Below are positions 1-10,809 of a stretch of 64,000 nt of DNA, piece after piece (the first letter of the stretch is position 1; every line of letters begins with the position of its first letter). The stretch covers positions 186,001-250,000 of the forward strand of contig NW_008707710.1 of assembly GCF_000327385.1 (NCBI RefSeq), written 5' to 3'. Below the pieces are notes generated by a model. It worked only from the letters and a program-made list of their open reading frames with translations, made no database searches and was not told the DNA's origin. The position numbers and the translations under genes were made by a program. The DNA is from Lottia gigantea (taxonomy: Eukaryota > Mollusca > Gastropoda > Lottiidae).

Positions 1-9
1 GTTATTGGA

Positions 10-52
10 TAAAATTCAAAAAAACTTTTTACTTTGCTCAGACACAATAATT
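10..52. repeat. Family M terminal arm (cut by window start)
   Basis: The stretch matches the right arm of the inverted-repeat element at 45,480-45,832: both run through AAAATTCAAA, a T-rich stretch, then TTGCTCAGACA. Only one arm is inside the window, so the rest of this copy lies to the left or is lost. Seen by direct comparison within the window. Confidence 0.5.
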
Positions 53-71
53 GTAAAAAAAATCTATCCAG

Positions 72-130
72 TTTTCCATGGAATGTTGACGCTATTCTTG
101 GAGACGAATGTAAAATGGTAATGAAGGAAG
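72..130 (+). CDS. Possible small internal exon, product unknown
   Basis: A 59-nt stretch lies between an acceptor-like TCTATCCAG and a donor-like GGAAG|GTAAGA. Read with one leading base it stays open for 19 codons (FPWNVDAILGDECKMVMKE), with a composition less AT-driven than its surroundings. The acceptor has a poor pyrimidine tract, being preceded by an A-run. I do not recognise the peptide. A chance open stretch of this length is quite possible, and the flanking family M arm means it could also be transposon sequence. Confidence 0.2.
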
Positions 131-469
131 GTAAGATTCCAATACAATGTTATAGCAATTAAAAAACTGAATATAACCAATTAAAATCACGTTATTTACT
201 CGAGATGGGTTTGGTACTCATATAAGATTCATGAGTTTGCTCTGTGTGTGTTGGGAAATAATGTGTACATGCATGTTGATTGGCTAGTTTGAAAGTTCCT
301 AATACCAGGTAATTCTTGAAAAATTCAACATTTAAAAGTTATATTTGTACTAATAAAACCTTTCAGATCTAGTCAACTGCTCACTATAAGTTTTTTTTCT
401 TTTTTGTACGAAAGAAAAAGAAAGAAAGAACTATATTTTACAAGGATAACAACTTAGGTTCACAGTTAA

Positions 470-705
470 AGATTCTTTCTACCAGCTGGTCCTTGGCCTA
501 ACCTCTTGGCAATGATCTTTCCTGGATTATCCATACCCATTTACAGCTGGGTCGACTGGAATTAGGAGTGAAGATGACTTATTCAGTGTTATCGGATTAT
601 CACATGCCGATTGAGAATTGATCCCACAGTAGCCATTTGGTCGACCTAACCAAGCAAATGACGTCATGTTAAGAACCAACGCTCTAACCGACTATGCTAT
701 AGAAC
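470..705 (-). mobile_element. tRNA-derived SINE, family D, minus strand
   Basis: On the minus strand, starting near 700, there is a tRNA-like head. An A-box-like block (TAGCATAGTCGGTTAGAGCG) is followed about 70 nt later by a B-box-like GGATCAATTC. The body then runs through GTCGACCCAGCTGTAAATGG and GGGTATGGATAAT to an end near 470. The body segment recurs on the plus strand at 45,408-45,472, which shows it is dispersed. RNA polymerase III promotion is inferred from the boxes. It does not fold into a full functional tRNA, and target-site duplications were not resolved. Confidence 0.7.
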
Positions 706-1098
706 CTCACAAATGTAGCATGTGCCAGCATGTTGGAAAGAGAAAATTGACTATTTACATTAAAGGAAGCCAAAAGGACGGAGAAAAGACAAATTCACAA
801 CATATTTTTTTCATAAAAGATTCCTTTAGATATATTTTTATGTCACAAACTTTCACGAACTCATCTGTAGTCTACATTTTGTCATAGCTTGCTAACATGC
901 AAAGTAAAAGCCTTAGATCTGTACTAAAATTTATCATTTTTTGTGAACCAAATATAAAGCCATGTTCAAAAGAAACATTACTTTTGCCACTCTTATATAA
1001 AATTTCATCTCATATTATAGGTTGAATGGTTGTTTTTATTCGACAAACTCGAAACATTCATTCCAAATTCAAATAAGATTTTCAAACAAATGTTTCTT

Positions 1099-1508
1099 AA
1101 AACAATAACTGTGTTCCTACTGAGGGTAAAAGCCAGCTCTAAGCTAGCTTTCGTGTGCTCCCACTAGGCAAATTCCCAAACCGTCACAGTTCGGGAAACG
1201 AGAACCTTTCTTTTTGTTTTCTGCAATTTATAACTGAGAGCTATCTTAAATCTTAACTTAACCAGTGGAAATGCAAAATGGCAGTTTTATCTCGTTAGGC
1301 AATAGGGGGCGTACTGGTCTTTCTGGTCTATTGCATTTCTTACTGTTCTAAGTGTCAATAATAAACGACTTTGTGATCGTTACTAAAGTTGTTCGGGAAT
1401 CAGTTAAACTCAGTGTAAGCGCAACACATTCGGCAATAAAGCTGGTTCTAACCTAGCTTAGAGCTAGCTTTACTTTACAATTCTCAGTGGAAACACAGTT
1501 ATTGTTTT
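1099..1508. mobile_element. MITE with about 50-bp inverted ends
   Basis: The left end AAAACAATAACTGTGTT and the right end AACACAGTTATTGTTTT are inverted copies. The match continues inward through CACTGAG and a stretch rich in AGCTAGCTCTAAGCTAG. The inner 300 bp has no open frame of note. No transposase is present, so this is a non-autonomous DNA transposon. The superfamily is undetermined because no target duplication is clear. Confidence 0.7.
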
Positions 1509-1510
1509 GC

Positions 1511-2245
1511 AGACAAAAGACTTACCCATAGTGCAACTACTGTGAAAATTATAGCTAATATTAATTGCCATATTCTTAAACCAGGTGGTAATCGTACATA
1601 TAACTGATCACTGTGGCCTAATATCTGACTCAACTAGAAAATATAAAAATATATATAATAATAATACGCAAGCGAGAAACTGACAGAAACAAATTACATG
1701 AATTGACTTTTCACCTTTCAAGACATTGATTCTTGTCAACCTTTTGACTTTCAAAAATGGAGAAAAATTTGATTTTGAACGACAGCCAGCAACTTGCAAC
1801 TTCTGGAAAAATCTGATCAATTTCTGAAATTTATGTGTTTCATTTAAGAATGAAAAGTTGCTGCCAGTAAGTATCAGTTGTTCATGTTCAACTGTCGAAC
1901 AAAATTCGTGTATGTTGACCCGAACAGGCAGAATTCGCAACATCTAGTTGATTGAGGTTGTAAGCAGACAGTTGAAGTGAAGAGCACTCAGGAATCAGAG
2001 TGATAACCTCTTCCTTCCTTATCAAAAATTTTAAATTTCAAGGAGAAAAAGAAACAGCTTTTCAAGTCTAATTAAAAATATTAAGCTTTAGGCTTACTGG
2101 AATAGATGATAATAAAGTGGTATCTCATGAACAACCCCATGTATTTTCCTGTGTCCAAAACTTCATACACACTCACATAATATGTAATAGCTAATGGCAG
2201 ATATGACTTTTATAGGATACCACTATGTCATAATCAATGCCAAGT
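1511..2245. other. Unassigned AT-rich stretch
   Basis: It contains a 111-codon minus-strand open frame (1,608-1,943) that starts with ATG. Its C-terminal half is hydrophobic and AT-driven, it has no recognisable domain, and it has no matching copy in the window. I do not call it a gene. No repeat structure was seen. Confidence 0.5.
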
Positions 2246-2545
2246 TTAAAGATGGGTTTCCTTATTTTTTAGTGTCAAATTAAGCAACTATCATGTATTC
2301 TTAATCATATCATATGCATATAATTAAGGGTTTTAACCAATCATAAATGTCCAAAAAAAGACTTTTTGACCTATCTTGATCAGTTACTCATTGGAATTCT
2401 GCTGGTAATTCTCTTCAAATTGAGCTAATTATGAATTAATTATGGACATGTGAGACAAACTGGTATTTTTAGAACACCTACTTTCTTTTTTATAAGTTAT
2501 AGCATTTTCATTTTCATAAATAAAAATAAGGCAACCCATCTTTAA
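2246..2545. mobile_element. TTAA-flanked MITE, family H copy 1
   Basis: The element runs TTAAAGATGGGTTTCC to GGCAACCCATCTTTAA, so terminal inverted repeats of about 25 bp sit inside TTAA on both sides. A second copy with the same interior (TTTTGACCT, ATTATGGACATGTGA) lies at 59,538-59,894. TTAA target duplication with inverted ends is the known signature of piggyBac-type transposition; no transposase is encoded here. Confidence 0.8.
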
Positions 2546-3031
2546 TGAAAGTTTATGTTTATTTTGAACCCATTGATCAAGTATGACCAAATTTCAAGCT
2601 TTAACTTTCGACAGATTGTGGGTTCACAATTCCACCAAAACTAAGACTCTTACGATGTCACTGTCACAAATGCTTCTGAGAGCACAAAAGGGATGTCATT
2701 AAATGAATGGTTAAATTGGAATTACAAATTGATGCTATCAGTTTCCCAAGACACATACCAAAAAAACTCTCTTAACAAGAACCTTTAATAAGAATTGACA
2801 TATTGTTTTTTGAAAAACAAGCTTTCAAATCCCTAGCTAAATAAATTTCTATTAAACTTAAATGCCTGATCTATTAGTTTCTCAATAAAATTGAACAATA
2901 AACATATGAAAAAAAATTACCATGATTTTTTCAGAAACATTGTCCTTTGGGGCTTGTCATTGAAATGACACTTTTAAGGGATATTTCTTCTTCAGATGAC
3001 CAAAATATTAAAATTTTTAAACTTGGTCTTT

Positions 3032-3220
3032 GTTCATCAATTGACTTACCTGGTGTCATAACTATACAACAGAATCCCTCTATAATCTAATAAATCTATA
3101 AAACTATGTAATAATTCATTAAACTATGTAATTTCGAAACAGAATTACTTAATTTAATAGATATATCGTCTTATATAGAGATTCTATTCTTTAGTCATAG
3201 CATCTGGTCCAACTGATGAA
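3032..3220. mobile_element. Short MITE, family O copy 1
   Basis: The left arm TTCATCAATTGACTTACCTG continues GTGTCATA, and the right arm is an imperfect inverted copy ending CTGATGAA. A second copy lies at 30,352-30,570. The arms contain ACCTGGTGTCATA and its complement, and the complement reads like a splice donor (CCAGGTAAGT). That resemblance belongs to the repeat and is not evidence for an exon. Confidence 0.65.
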
Positions 3221-3290
3221 TATATACAGGTAGCATTCCTTTTAAAGACGTCACAATAGCATTCCAAATGAGTGATAATGTTTTATTTAC

Positions 3291-3384
3291 CTTTGATCTG
3301 TGAACATCACCATCATCTGTTTCACCAACTCCTAATAATTTTCTGGTTTTCAGGCGACTGTGTAAATCTCCACTACTGTGTTTT
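3291..3384 (-). CDS. Candidate internal coding exon, 94 nt, family not recognised
   Basis: On the minus strand the acceptor TTGTGTTTTTCAG precedes a 94-nt block that ends CACAGATCAAAG|GTAAATAA, so both splice sites are good. With one leading base the block is open for 31 codons: it begins [15 protein letters not shown], continues [16 protein letters not shown], and ends exactly on a codon boundary. The other two frames contain stops. The charged, glycine-rich composition is unlike the surrounding AT-rich DNA. It lies about 70 bp from a family O MITE, which is unrelated. Known from sequence: splice sites and frame. Inferred: that it is a real exon of a minus-strand gene whose other exons lie outside the window or are undetected. 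I could not name the protein. Confidence 0.45.
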
Positions 3385-3630
3385 CTGAAAAACACAATTA
3401 ATAAAGAAATTTAATATTGAGACTCATGTCCAAGTTTACTTCTGCATCAGTGAACTTATATTTAATTTAACACAACAGCAATCTTCAATATGACTTTAAT
3501 GAAGACCTTAAAGAGATCTAGTCATATCAATATTTGTCATACCAACTGATCTTAAATTATGCTACATGAAGTTCTTTTCAGAAATAAATTCTGACTGTGT
3601 GTTCATATGCAAGTAACTACATCCCATGAA

Positions 3631-3930
3631 ATGAAATGTGGGCTAATGAAGATGGGCAATGCCATGCAGGGTGCAATTTGGGAAATTTTGCCAGGACAGC
3701 GGCATTAGCCTGTTTATTTTGGATTTCTAACTGTTGAGGGAACTTTAACGGTCACAGTCTATAGCTGGATTATTGTCCCATGTCCATGTCAGCCTCCTTA
3801 TCTACATCACTGACAGGGGAAACCAGGTTGAAAAATCTGAAGGTATTATCTCGAGCTATGCCAGGATTGAACTCTGGACCTTCAGGTTAGGGAGCAAGCA
3901 TATTAACTCACTGAGCCACTGCACCTCCCT
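3631..3930 (-). mobile_element. tRNA-derived SINE, family C, with target duplication
   Basis: Full-length minus-strand SINE. Read from 3,930 downward it has a tRNA-like head with GGCTCAGTGAGTTAATA (A box) and GGTCCAGAGTTCAATCC (B box). A body common to all family C copies follows (GACAATAATCC, GTTCCCTCAACAG, GGCAAAATTTCCC), and the end is ATTTCATTTC-like. It is flanked by a 12-bp target duplication, ACATCCCATGAA (3,619-3,630) and ACATCACATGAA (3,931-3,942), with one mismatch. This indicates insertion by LINE-type target-primed reverse transcription. No LINE partner is visible in the window. Confidence 0.85.
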
Positions 3931-4617
3931 ACATCACATGAAGTCTAAGAACTTGTTTTAGGAAAGGTAAAGGGCATGTAATTATTTGTTTTACTTGTAA
4001 TACTGGTATTGGTTGTCATTGTTTGTCTACAATATATGCTTTTTTAAAGCAAAACAGTAAGAGTTTTCACACATCTATTATGAGATATAATGTAATGTAA
4101 AGTTTAATATGATTTTTTGTTGCTTGATTGCAGTTAAACTGTTATTCAAATTTTCTTTTTGAAATGTGACATAGGCACTAAATGAATTCATGAAAGCAAA
4201 TTCAATACAAATATAACAATGTTTATTTGCTCTAGCATACAGCCCTGTCGTTAGGGTGGGGTCCGTGGGCGCTGGGCCCCAGCAAGTGGTAATTAAACAC
4301 CAGTAAAACCTTCTTCAGTTCAGCAGAGATTGATTCATTTACAGTGTCTTTGTACAAAATCAAAAAGATAAAGATTTTGACACGTTTATGGTACCTCAAA
4401 ATTGTCAGAAATGAGTTCTGGACCTTTAATTCTTCAAATTGAGTACAAAATCTGAGCCCGACAAGACTGCTAGTGTACCATCATCAATTCATATATATGT
4501 GAACCAGGCATGCGATGGCCCGTGACATCACCTAACATTAAGCTTATAGAAATATAATCCAGTCTATCAGTTAATATTGTCAGGTCTCTTACATTGGTAG
4601 CAGGATGACTTTCACTA

Positions 4618-4878
4618 TATTCACAATGTCAAGTTATTATGACCTACAGCTTATAACTTGACTCTAATAGCCGCCTTTTTTAAATCGCATAAGTTTATGA
4701 ATGCAGTGATATGACTGGATTGTACGCCAGCAAATATAGCCAATGAGAGGTCATAATGTTTACAGTCTTTCTGATTGGATTGTATGCCAGCGAATACAGC
4801 CAATCAAATTGCTTCATTCTGTGATGCTAAAAAATGTAGCTATTAGAGTCAAGGTATAAGCCAAGCGTTTTGAAGATA
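4618..4878. mobile_element. Foldback MITE, family G copy 1
   Basis: Two arms of about 120 bp are inverted copies: TTCACAATGTCAAG and GGATTGTACGCCAGC on the left, GCGAATACAGCCAATC and AGTCAAGGTATAAG on the right. The whole element could fold into one long hairpin. It is about 75% similar to copies at 4,968, 18,838 and 34,511. There is no coding capacity. Confidence 0.75.
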
Positions 4879-4967
4879 ATACAGATAATACTACACCAAT
4901 TTCTAGATTACTTACAGAGTTTCTCTATCTACATCAGTAGAAAGGTCTGGTGAGAATTAAAATTTAA

Positions 4968-5239
4968 TACCTTGACTGCAATAGCAATTCTTTTATCACA
5001 AAGGCTTGTGAATGCAGTGATTTGATTGGATGGAACGGTAGCGAATACAGCCAATCAGTTGCCCTCAACAGAAAGACTGTAAACACTAAAAACGTTTACA
5101 GTATTTGTGTTGAGTGCTCTGATTGGCTCTATTCACTGGCATACAATCCAACCAAACCGCTGCATTTCTTGATACAAAAAGTGGCTATTGCAGTCAAGTA
5201 TAAGACAAAGTTCGTAATAACTTGACATTGTGAAGATGA
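4968..5239. mobile_element. Foldback MITE, family G copy 2
   Basis: The same arms as the copy 90 bp upstream. The outermost 30 or so bases of the left arm are missing, while the right arm is complete to CTTGACATTGTGAAGATG. The 67-codon open frame inside (5,022-5,225) is a by-product of the repeat and has no coding value. Confidence 0.75.
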
Positions 5240-6519
5240 TGAACTGAAGGTGCCTACACAATAACTGACCCTGTTTAATCAACAATAACAAGATGAGGTG
5301 AATTTGCTATCAATTATATAACATTATCAGAGTTAAATGGATTGTTTCTGTCTTCAACATTATTCCTGATAAGAAAGTACTTTATATGCTCTAGGCCCTC
5401 TGTTGGGATTAAATTTCTTTGTAATTTCTTATCAAAAAGTAAGATAATGGAATTTCTACGATGTTTTTTATGTCTTCTGTAGTTTTTGTATTTAAATGAA
5501 ATAGTTAATACGATATGTTGCTGGATATTTTATATCATGTACATGTCAATCACAATAAAGTACTGGAAAAAAATATAAGAATACTAAGAACATAAACAAC
5601 ACTGATTTTATGAGATTGATAAGACTTAGTTTGTCATTTCAGTGGGGGTGCCATTGGGGGACATTTGTCATCTAGAAAAAACGTTTGCATCCCCAATTGT
5701 ACCCCACTTCATTTCCTTCAAAATTTAAAACGTTGTTGCTTGTATATATTATATTTAGTCTGCTATTTGTACCTTAAGGCTCTGAAAACTGGTGCTGTCA
5801 CTGGTCATGTGCAGAAGGGTCTTCCATAGTAGCACCCTTGACCAGCAACTATCATCAGCTTGGCAAGCCCATTGGAGGGTAAAAAAATTTGCACTCTAAT
5901 GCAAAAAAACAGTGCATTCCTTCTACAACTAAAAACTTGGAATAACCTTATCTGATTGTTGTTTTAACAGCAGATTAAATTGGTATTGATCATCCTTGTT
6001 CATCTACAATTCATATACTTATTAATATCAGTCTGTATTCGGCCACCCATTCTTTCCAATTTCCAACCACAATTTAATATTTTACTGTACTGTATATATC
6101 AGATAATTAGTGAAATAAAATATATAGCATGCAATCAATCAAACTCCTTAAAAACATGACACCCACACATTAGATCTCATCAATATCCAACACCCACACA
6201 GTGGAAAATTTCAAGATTAATAGGCCAGTAAACATATCATGTCATTACAAGCTAGTACTAATAAAGTTTCATGGAATTAAACACAGAAGACTAATTTCCT
6301 AACGATTAGTTTCAGTGGGGCCAATGGGGGGAATTTTCTTATCTAGGAAGGCAGATAATGTATCTAATGCAATTATGGCAGTGGAAGTAGATGAATTTTT
6401 CATTTTTTCATTTATTGCCAGGAACACAATAAAGCTTTCAGGTTTGATGGAGCAACATGTAACCTTCTTAGCCTGATAAAATTGACCCCACCCAGTTCCT
6501 GATATCCAGAATTGGGATC
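5240..6519. other. Intergenic stretch with small repeated fragments
   Basis: Mostly AT-rich. Two related fragments (5,630-5,690 and 6,300-6,355) share TTTCAGTGGGG, CCAATGGGGG-like and ATCTAG blocks, so they are pieces of an old dispersed repeat. A GC-richer piece at 5,750-5,880 has short open frames on both strands but no splice or homology support. Nothing else seen. Confidence 0.5.
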
Positions 6520-6935
6520 AGACATAAAATGTTGCTTTTTACAAAAGCTTTTGATCCATTTCAGGAACGTATTTTTCACAAAAAGCCAAGTTTGTACAAC
6601 TGTTTAAGAGTCCATCCATACATTGGCGACCAAATGTTCTACAATGTTCCTCTACCCCACATGATACCATTATACAGTCAAGGAGCATGGTTTGTCCTTT
6701 GTGCAATTTTTGTAAAATATATGCAAATATATGAGTAGGGCTAGGACTGTTGTTTGATTCATTTTCCCTAGTTTGCGAGAATTTTCGCCATGACAACCGT
6801 CGGTATCTATAAATAACTGAATCATTAATGAGTCCATCAACACATACCAGGCATTCTACAATGTCCCTGTGCCCCTCAAGGTACCAAAATAAAGTCAAAG
6901 TGCATCGTTTGTCCTCCTTAGAGCAATCCCATAAG
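6520..6935 (+). repeat. Family Q repeat, two diverged tandem copies
   Basis: The blocks at about 6,600-6,715 and 6,825-6,935 are diverged copies of one another, sharing GAGTCCATC, TTCTACAATGT, CCTCTACCCC/CCTGTGCCCC and GTTTGTCCT. A third copy lies on the minus strand at 58,640-58,790 with ATTAATGAGT, TTCTACAATGTTCCTGTG and a shared spacer rich in TAGGGC/TAGGCT. This is therefore a dispersed element, duplicated here. Short frames of 69 and 119 codons on the two strands are products of the repeat. Confidence 0.6.
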
Positions 6936-6943
6936 TATTATGC

Positions 6944-7072
6944 ATGCAAGGATTTAGATCACGTAAGATCCAGGTGAACACGTCAGCACCTACTGCTGTT
7001 GTAGATGTTTGGGGACAACATAAAGTGAGGCATGCCCAATCAGGGCCTTATTTGTCGGGCTGGTATCGTTAA
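6944..7072 (+). CDS. Short coding-like open frame, unknown
   Basis: A 42-codon frame from ATG (6,944) to TAA has protein-like composition (part: VNTSAPTAVVDVWGQHK) and is GC-richer than its neighbours. The complementary strand is also open for about 25 codons, so strand and reality are uncertain. It directly follows a family Q repeat. No splice sites or family signature were recognised. Confidence 0.15.
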   Translation: MQGFRSRKIQVNTSAPTAVVDVWGQHKVRHAQSGPYLSGWYR

Positions 7073-7741
7073 AAATAATCAAATTCTGCTACATGTTAAG
7101 GTAACCTAATAATATCAAAAATGAATTCAATGCCTACCTTAGAAGAAGTTTCCAAAATGTATTCATTTTTCCTTTTTCAGAAAACTTAAACATATCTCAT
7201 ACCCTATCTCTAACAATACTAAACACTTCACTTTTAAATTATAATCCACATTTACACTCATATATTTCTATTGATCAATAAATCCTGATGAAGGTACAGT
7301 ATCAGGAACGCACTCTGAACTATTCCTACACAAATTTTCAAATGAGAATTCCGTCATTTATACTTATTCTACAACCAATTGAGAAGAATAATGTCACATA
7401 AGGTACGATTTATTGATTAAGTTAGTGTTTAACAAATTTCTGATTCAGTTTCTGGAATCTTTCATTATTGGAAATAGGACTAAAAATTTCTTTTTCATGG
7501 CAAATCAAGAATAATTTTCTCACTTTTTGGACTGTTGAATGTTAAATTATTCTAGTGCTCTTGAAGTTGTATACAAGTAGCACTGTTTTTGAAGAAAATC
7601 CATTGATTAATGCAATTTTCTTAGATCAACTTAGGCTGAAATGTTAAACGCCTTGGAATAACTTTTATTCATACACCACAAAAGATGTTTCATTTCATTG
7701 ACTTATCATGTTTAAACATCTTTAACCACCCAATTTTTATA

Positions 7742-8063
7742 CTGATGAAAGTTCAATGTCTTGAATGCACATTCAATGTGGGTGTGAACACTCTAGTACT
7801 CTTTTCAATTTAAGCCTGTACTGCGACTATTTCACATGAAATGAGTTGATATCCAACACTAAAAAGTAAATCTCTATCCTGATGAAAGTTCAATGTCTTG
7901 AATGCACATTCAATGTGGGTGTGAACACTCTAGTACTCTTTTCAATTTAAGCCTGTATTGCGACTATTTCACATGAAATGAGTTGATATCCAACACTAAA
8001 AAGTAAATCTCTATCCTGATGAAAGTTCAATGTCTTGAATGCACATTAAATGTAGTACTCTTT
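7742..8063 (+). repeat. 137-bp tandem repeat, 2.3 copies
   Basis: Copies begin at 7,742, 7,879 and 8,016 with CTGATGAAAGTTCAATGTC. The first two full copies differ at about one base in 137, so the duplication is recent. The third stops after about 45 bp and then diverges. Confidence 0.95.
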
Positions 8064-9091
8064 ACTCTAAAACATGGATGTTAACCAGAAACATAGATTG
8101 ACATCAAATAAAAACATGTCTACCACCAATAAGAAACTTCAAGTATAAGTCTACTGTAACAGACTAATATCTAAGCTATCTCTGAGAGTTATTTACTGTA
8201 AGTTATGATTATCAGGAACTACAGACACTAGCTGACATTGGCGCTAGGTTAATCATACAAAGAAGATGTCAGCACAATATATCTTAGTCAGGGTGCTTAA
8301 TATTCTTAACTCCTAAGAAGAGTTCCTACAACATGAACTTGTAATTATAGTGTAGAATCATGCTGTGAATTTTCTGCAATTTTTAAGAACTTTAAAAGGA
8401 ATCTTCTTATCTTACTATTTGCTGGCCAAGAGGACAGTGAGGTGCCAGTAGAGTGAGGGGGGCATAAACACCAAGTGTACCCTCACTTCATTTCTAACAA
8501 ACTTAAAAAATATAAATTATATCATCCAATATATGGTCAGAATGCACCTAAACAATCTTTTTTTCTTTTTTAAATTTGGATGGAGAACCCTTTCAGATGC
8601 CCCTTTGCACTTCCACAATCTCAACCTCAACAGTTGTCTCCCTATTAGGTCAGTCTGCCCCCTATTTGTACTTCCACTCTGATGTCTTCACTGCAAAAGT
8701 GTAACTGAAAATGTCCTCTAACCAATCGTAAAAAAAATAAATCTAGCATCATCCACCCACTGAATTTACTGAAATCCTTTAGAACTTTAACAGGAGGTAG
8801 CAAAAACATTGATAACATTATTATCATTCCTTATGCTGCATTGTTCTATTTCAAATACCCTACAAATAGACACAGGCATTGAAATCCATGTTCATGATGT
8901 TTCCACTATGTTGTTTTACTGAATTGCAGATGCAGAATCAATCATTTGGGCCATTCTCCCTACGCCTGACATAACCTCATAGCTGGCAGGTAAATTAGGT
9001 CATGTGACAATAGCTAAAATTTTTGTCTCCATTGTTGACATCTGACACTTAGACTAGAGTCTTCAAGGGAAATAACTAACATCTGACGTAC
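8064..9091. other. Unassigned stretch
   Basis: No gene or clear repeat boundary. The segment 8,837-8,905 (TTCTATTTCAAATACC, ACAGGCATTGAA) resembles 9,765-9,835 (TCTATTTCAAATACACC, ACATGTATTGAA), which suggests an old local duplication or a shared small repeat. Confidence 0.4.
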
Positions 9092-9092
9092 T

Positions 9093-9542
9093 ATATGGAC
9101 TCACTCCACTAAAACATTTTATGCAAATGATTGTATACAAATGTAGTCCAGGCTATTTTTAGAAATCTTCTTTCTCTCTCCCTTATGGGGTTTTTGCATG
9201 CCTATTTTAGGGTAATTTTTGGTTTAGGTTTGGAATTTGATGTCTGAAATTGCATTATCTTTAAGATTTGGTGAGATGATGAGAGACCTACAGGCGGAAG
9301 GCTAATTCTAAATTATCTAGCAGATGAGTATAGCCGGTAGTAGTCTACTTTCAATTTTAGTAGCTCAAAATTTCATGGTCATCATATATTGAATTTTTTA
9401 GGAGACATTGAGAATTGGTCAGGCTTTCATTCGACATATTGGAAAGCTTTCAACGAGATTTCTGGAAAAAGTTGTAGAAGGTTGAATTTCGCATTTTAAC
9501 ATGGGAAAAGATGGCAAATGAATTAGTGGAGTGAGTCCATAT
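9093..9542. mobile_element. MITE with 20-bp perfect inverted ends (family P)
   Basis: ATATGGACTCACTCCACTAA at 9,093-9,112 is perfectly inverted at 9,523-9,542. The similarity extends weakly inward (CATTTTATGCAAATG against CATTTGCCATC). The interior is about 410 bp and non-coding. A TA target site is possible (flanks TAT/ATT) but not proven. Only one copy lies in the window. Confidence 0.65.
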
Positions 9543-9907
9543 TTTGTAACCTGGATAACAATTCCCCCTTACAATTAAATAAGATTTTCTTCCAGCTGCA
9601 TACAAGGTTATTGTCAGATAATGGCCGCCGTAGATACAAATGGTCCAGGTTGTGGCATAAGATACCATTTCTTTTCCAGTTTTATTCAGTTTTCCTGTAC
9701 TTGAAGCATCATAGAGCTTGAAGTTCATCATTTAATTTCAGAAACATTCATTCGTTAATCTACATTGGTCTATTTCAAATACACCACAAACAGACACACA
9801 TGTATTGAACTCATGACATTTTCATATAGTTTTTAAATGAAATGCAGCTATAGGTTATGGCATCAAAGTCCATTCTATTTCCTGGTTTGTCTGTACTAGT
9901 AGTATAT

Positions 9908-10238
9908 TTAAAGGGACAAGTGGGCCATTTTCTTGACCAATCATACTTAAGTTTCAGAAACTGGAATTTTTTAGCTGAGTTAATCAGTAATAGTGTTCAC
10001 AACACACCGTCGAAATTTGAGCATTAAAATCCATGTGTGCCCAGAATCATCTGAGTTTGAATGTTAAAATGACGTCTCTGTGATATAGAAAAGACATATA
10101 TAGAAACAGTGAGTAAATAGTATGAAGTAATTTTAAAGGAATGGTGAGATTTTCGTACATTTCTAGTACTTCTGAAGATTATTTACATATATTCAAGACT
10201 CAAATCAACCCCCCAAAACGGCACACCTGTCCCTTTAA
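9908..10238 (+). mobile_element. TTAA-flanked MITE, family A copy 1
   Basis: A complete 331-bp element. The left end is TTAAAGGGACAAGTGGGCCA and the right end GGCACACCTGTCCCTTTAA, giving about 24 bp of inverted repeat inside a TTAA duplication. The interior holds blocks shared by six copies: TTTTTTAGCTGAG, AATCAGTAATAGTGTTCACA, GACATATATAGAAA and CATTTCTAGTACTTCTGAAG. It is non-autonomous, and TTAA targeting suggests a piggyBac-type helper. Confidence 0.9.
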
Positions 10239-10544
10239 TATACCAAAGAAGATAAACTACTGAAAGGATTCTCTCTATATAACACTTCAGATACATGTTA
10301 TATAGATCTTGATGCCACAGCATACTGTCAAATCACATCCTGAATGTTTCTACCTTTTCAATAACAAGATGTGAATAGGAATACTAAGTTTTGTCCTAAG
10401 GAACAAGGAATAAATCAGTTATCTAGAATTAAAAATTTATGTTATTTTGTCTCGGCCCACTTGTTTGTCAATTAGATAATAACATTACATGATAAAACTA
10501 TTAGAATATGAGATATGCCTGAGGTTGAATTCTGAAAAAACAAA

Positions 10545-10795
10545 ATGAATAGTTTTACGTTCTACCTTTCTGCACCTTGTGGGTTAATGATGACAGGCAA
10601 CGCCATGCAGGGTGCAATGAGGGAGATTTTGCCAGGACAGCAGCATTAGCCTGCTATTTACGATTTCCAACTGTCGAGGGATCTTTAACGTGCACAGCCT
10701 GTAGCACACGGCCTTGGTTTATTGTCCCATCCTAATTACTGGACGCTTTTTCTATGTCAGCCCCTCTTACCTACATCACTGACTGGGGGAAAGGT
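10545..10795 (-). mobile_element. SINE family C, 5'-truncated
   Basis: It holds the family C body on the minus strand (plus-strand reading TCTGCACCTTGTGGG, CCAGGACAGCAGCATTAGCC, CGAGGGATCTTTAACGTGCA, ACATCACTGACTGGGGGAAA). It breaks off before the tRNA-like head, a typical 5' truncation of a retroposed copy. The 68-codon frame at its edge is not a gene. Confidence 0.8.
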
Positions 10796-10809
10796 TGGAT
10801 TCTGAATTT

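Noticed and set aside
600-705. A functional tRNA gene
   Set aside because: The A- and B-box-like blocks belong to a SINE head; the sequence does not complete a cloverleaf with paired acceptor ends.
3040-3090. Apparent splice donor CCAGGTAAGT on the minus strand, and its twin at 30,540-30,560
   Set aside because: Both lie in the inverted ends of family O MITEs, so the resemblance is inherited with the repeat.
8837-9835. Possible segmental duplication (8,837-8,905 and 9,765-9,835)
   Set aside because: The similarity covers only about 70 bp and is patchy; it could be a small old repeat.
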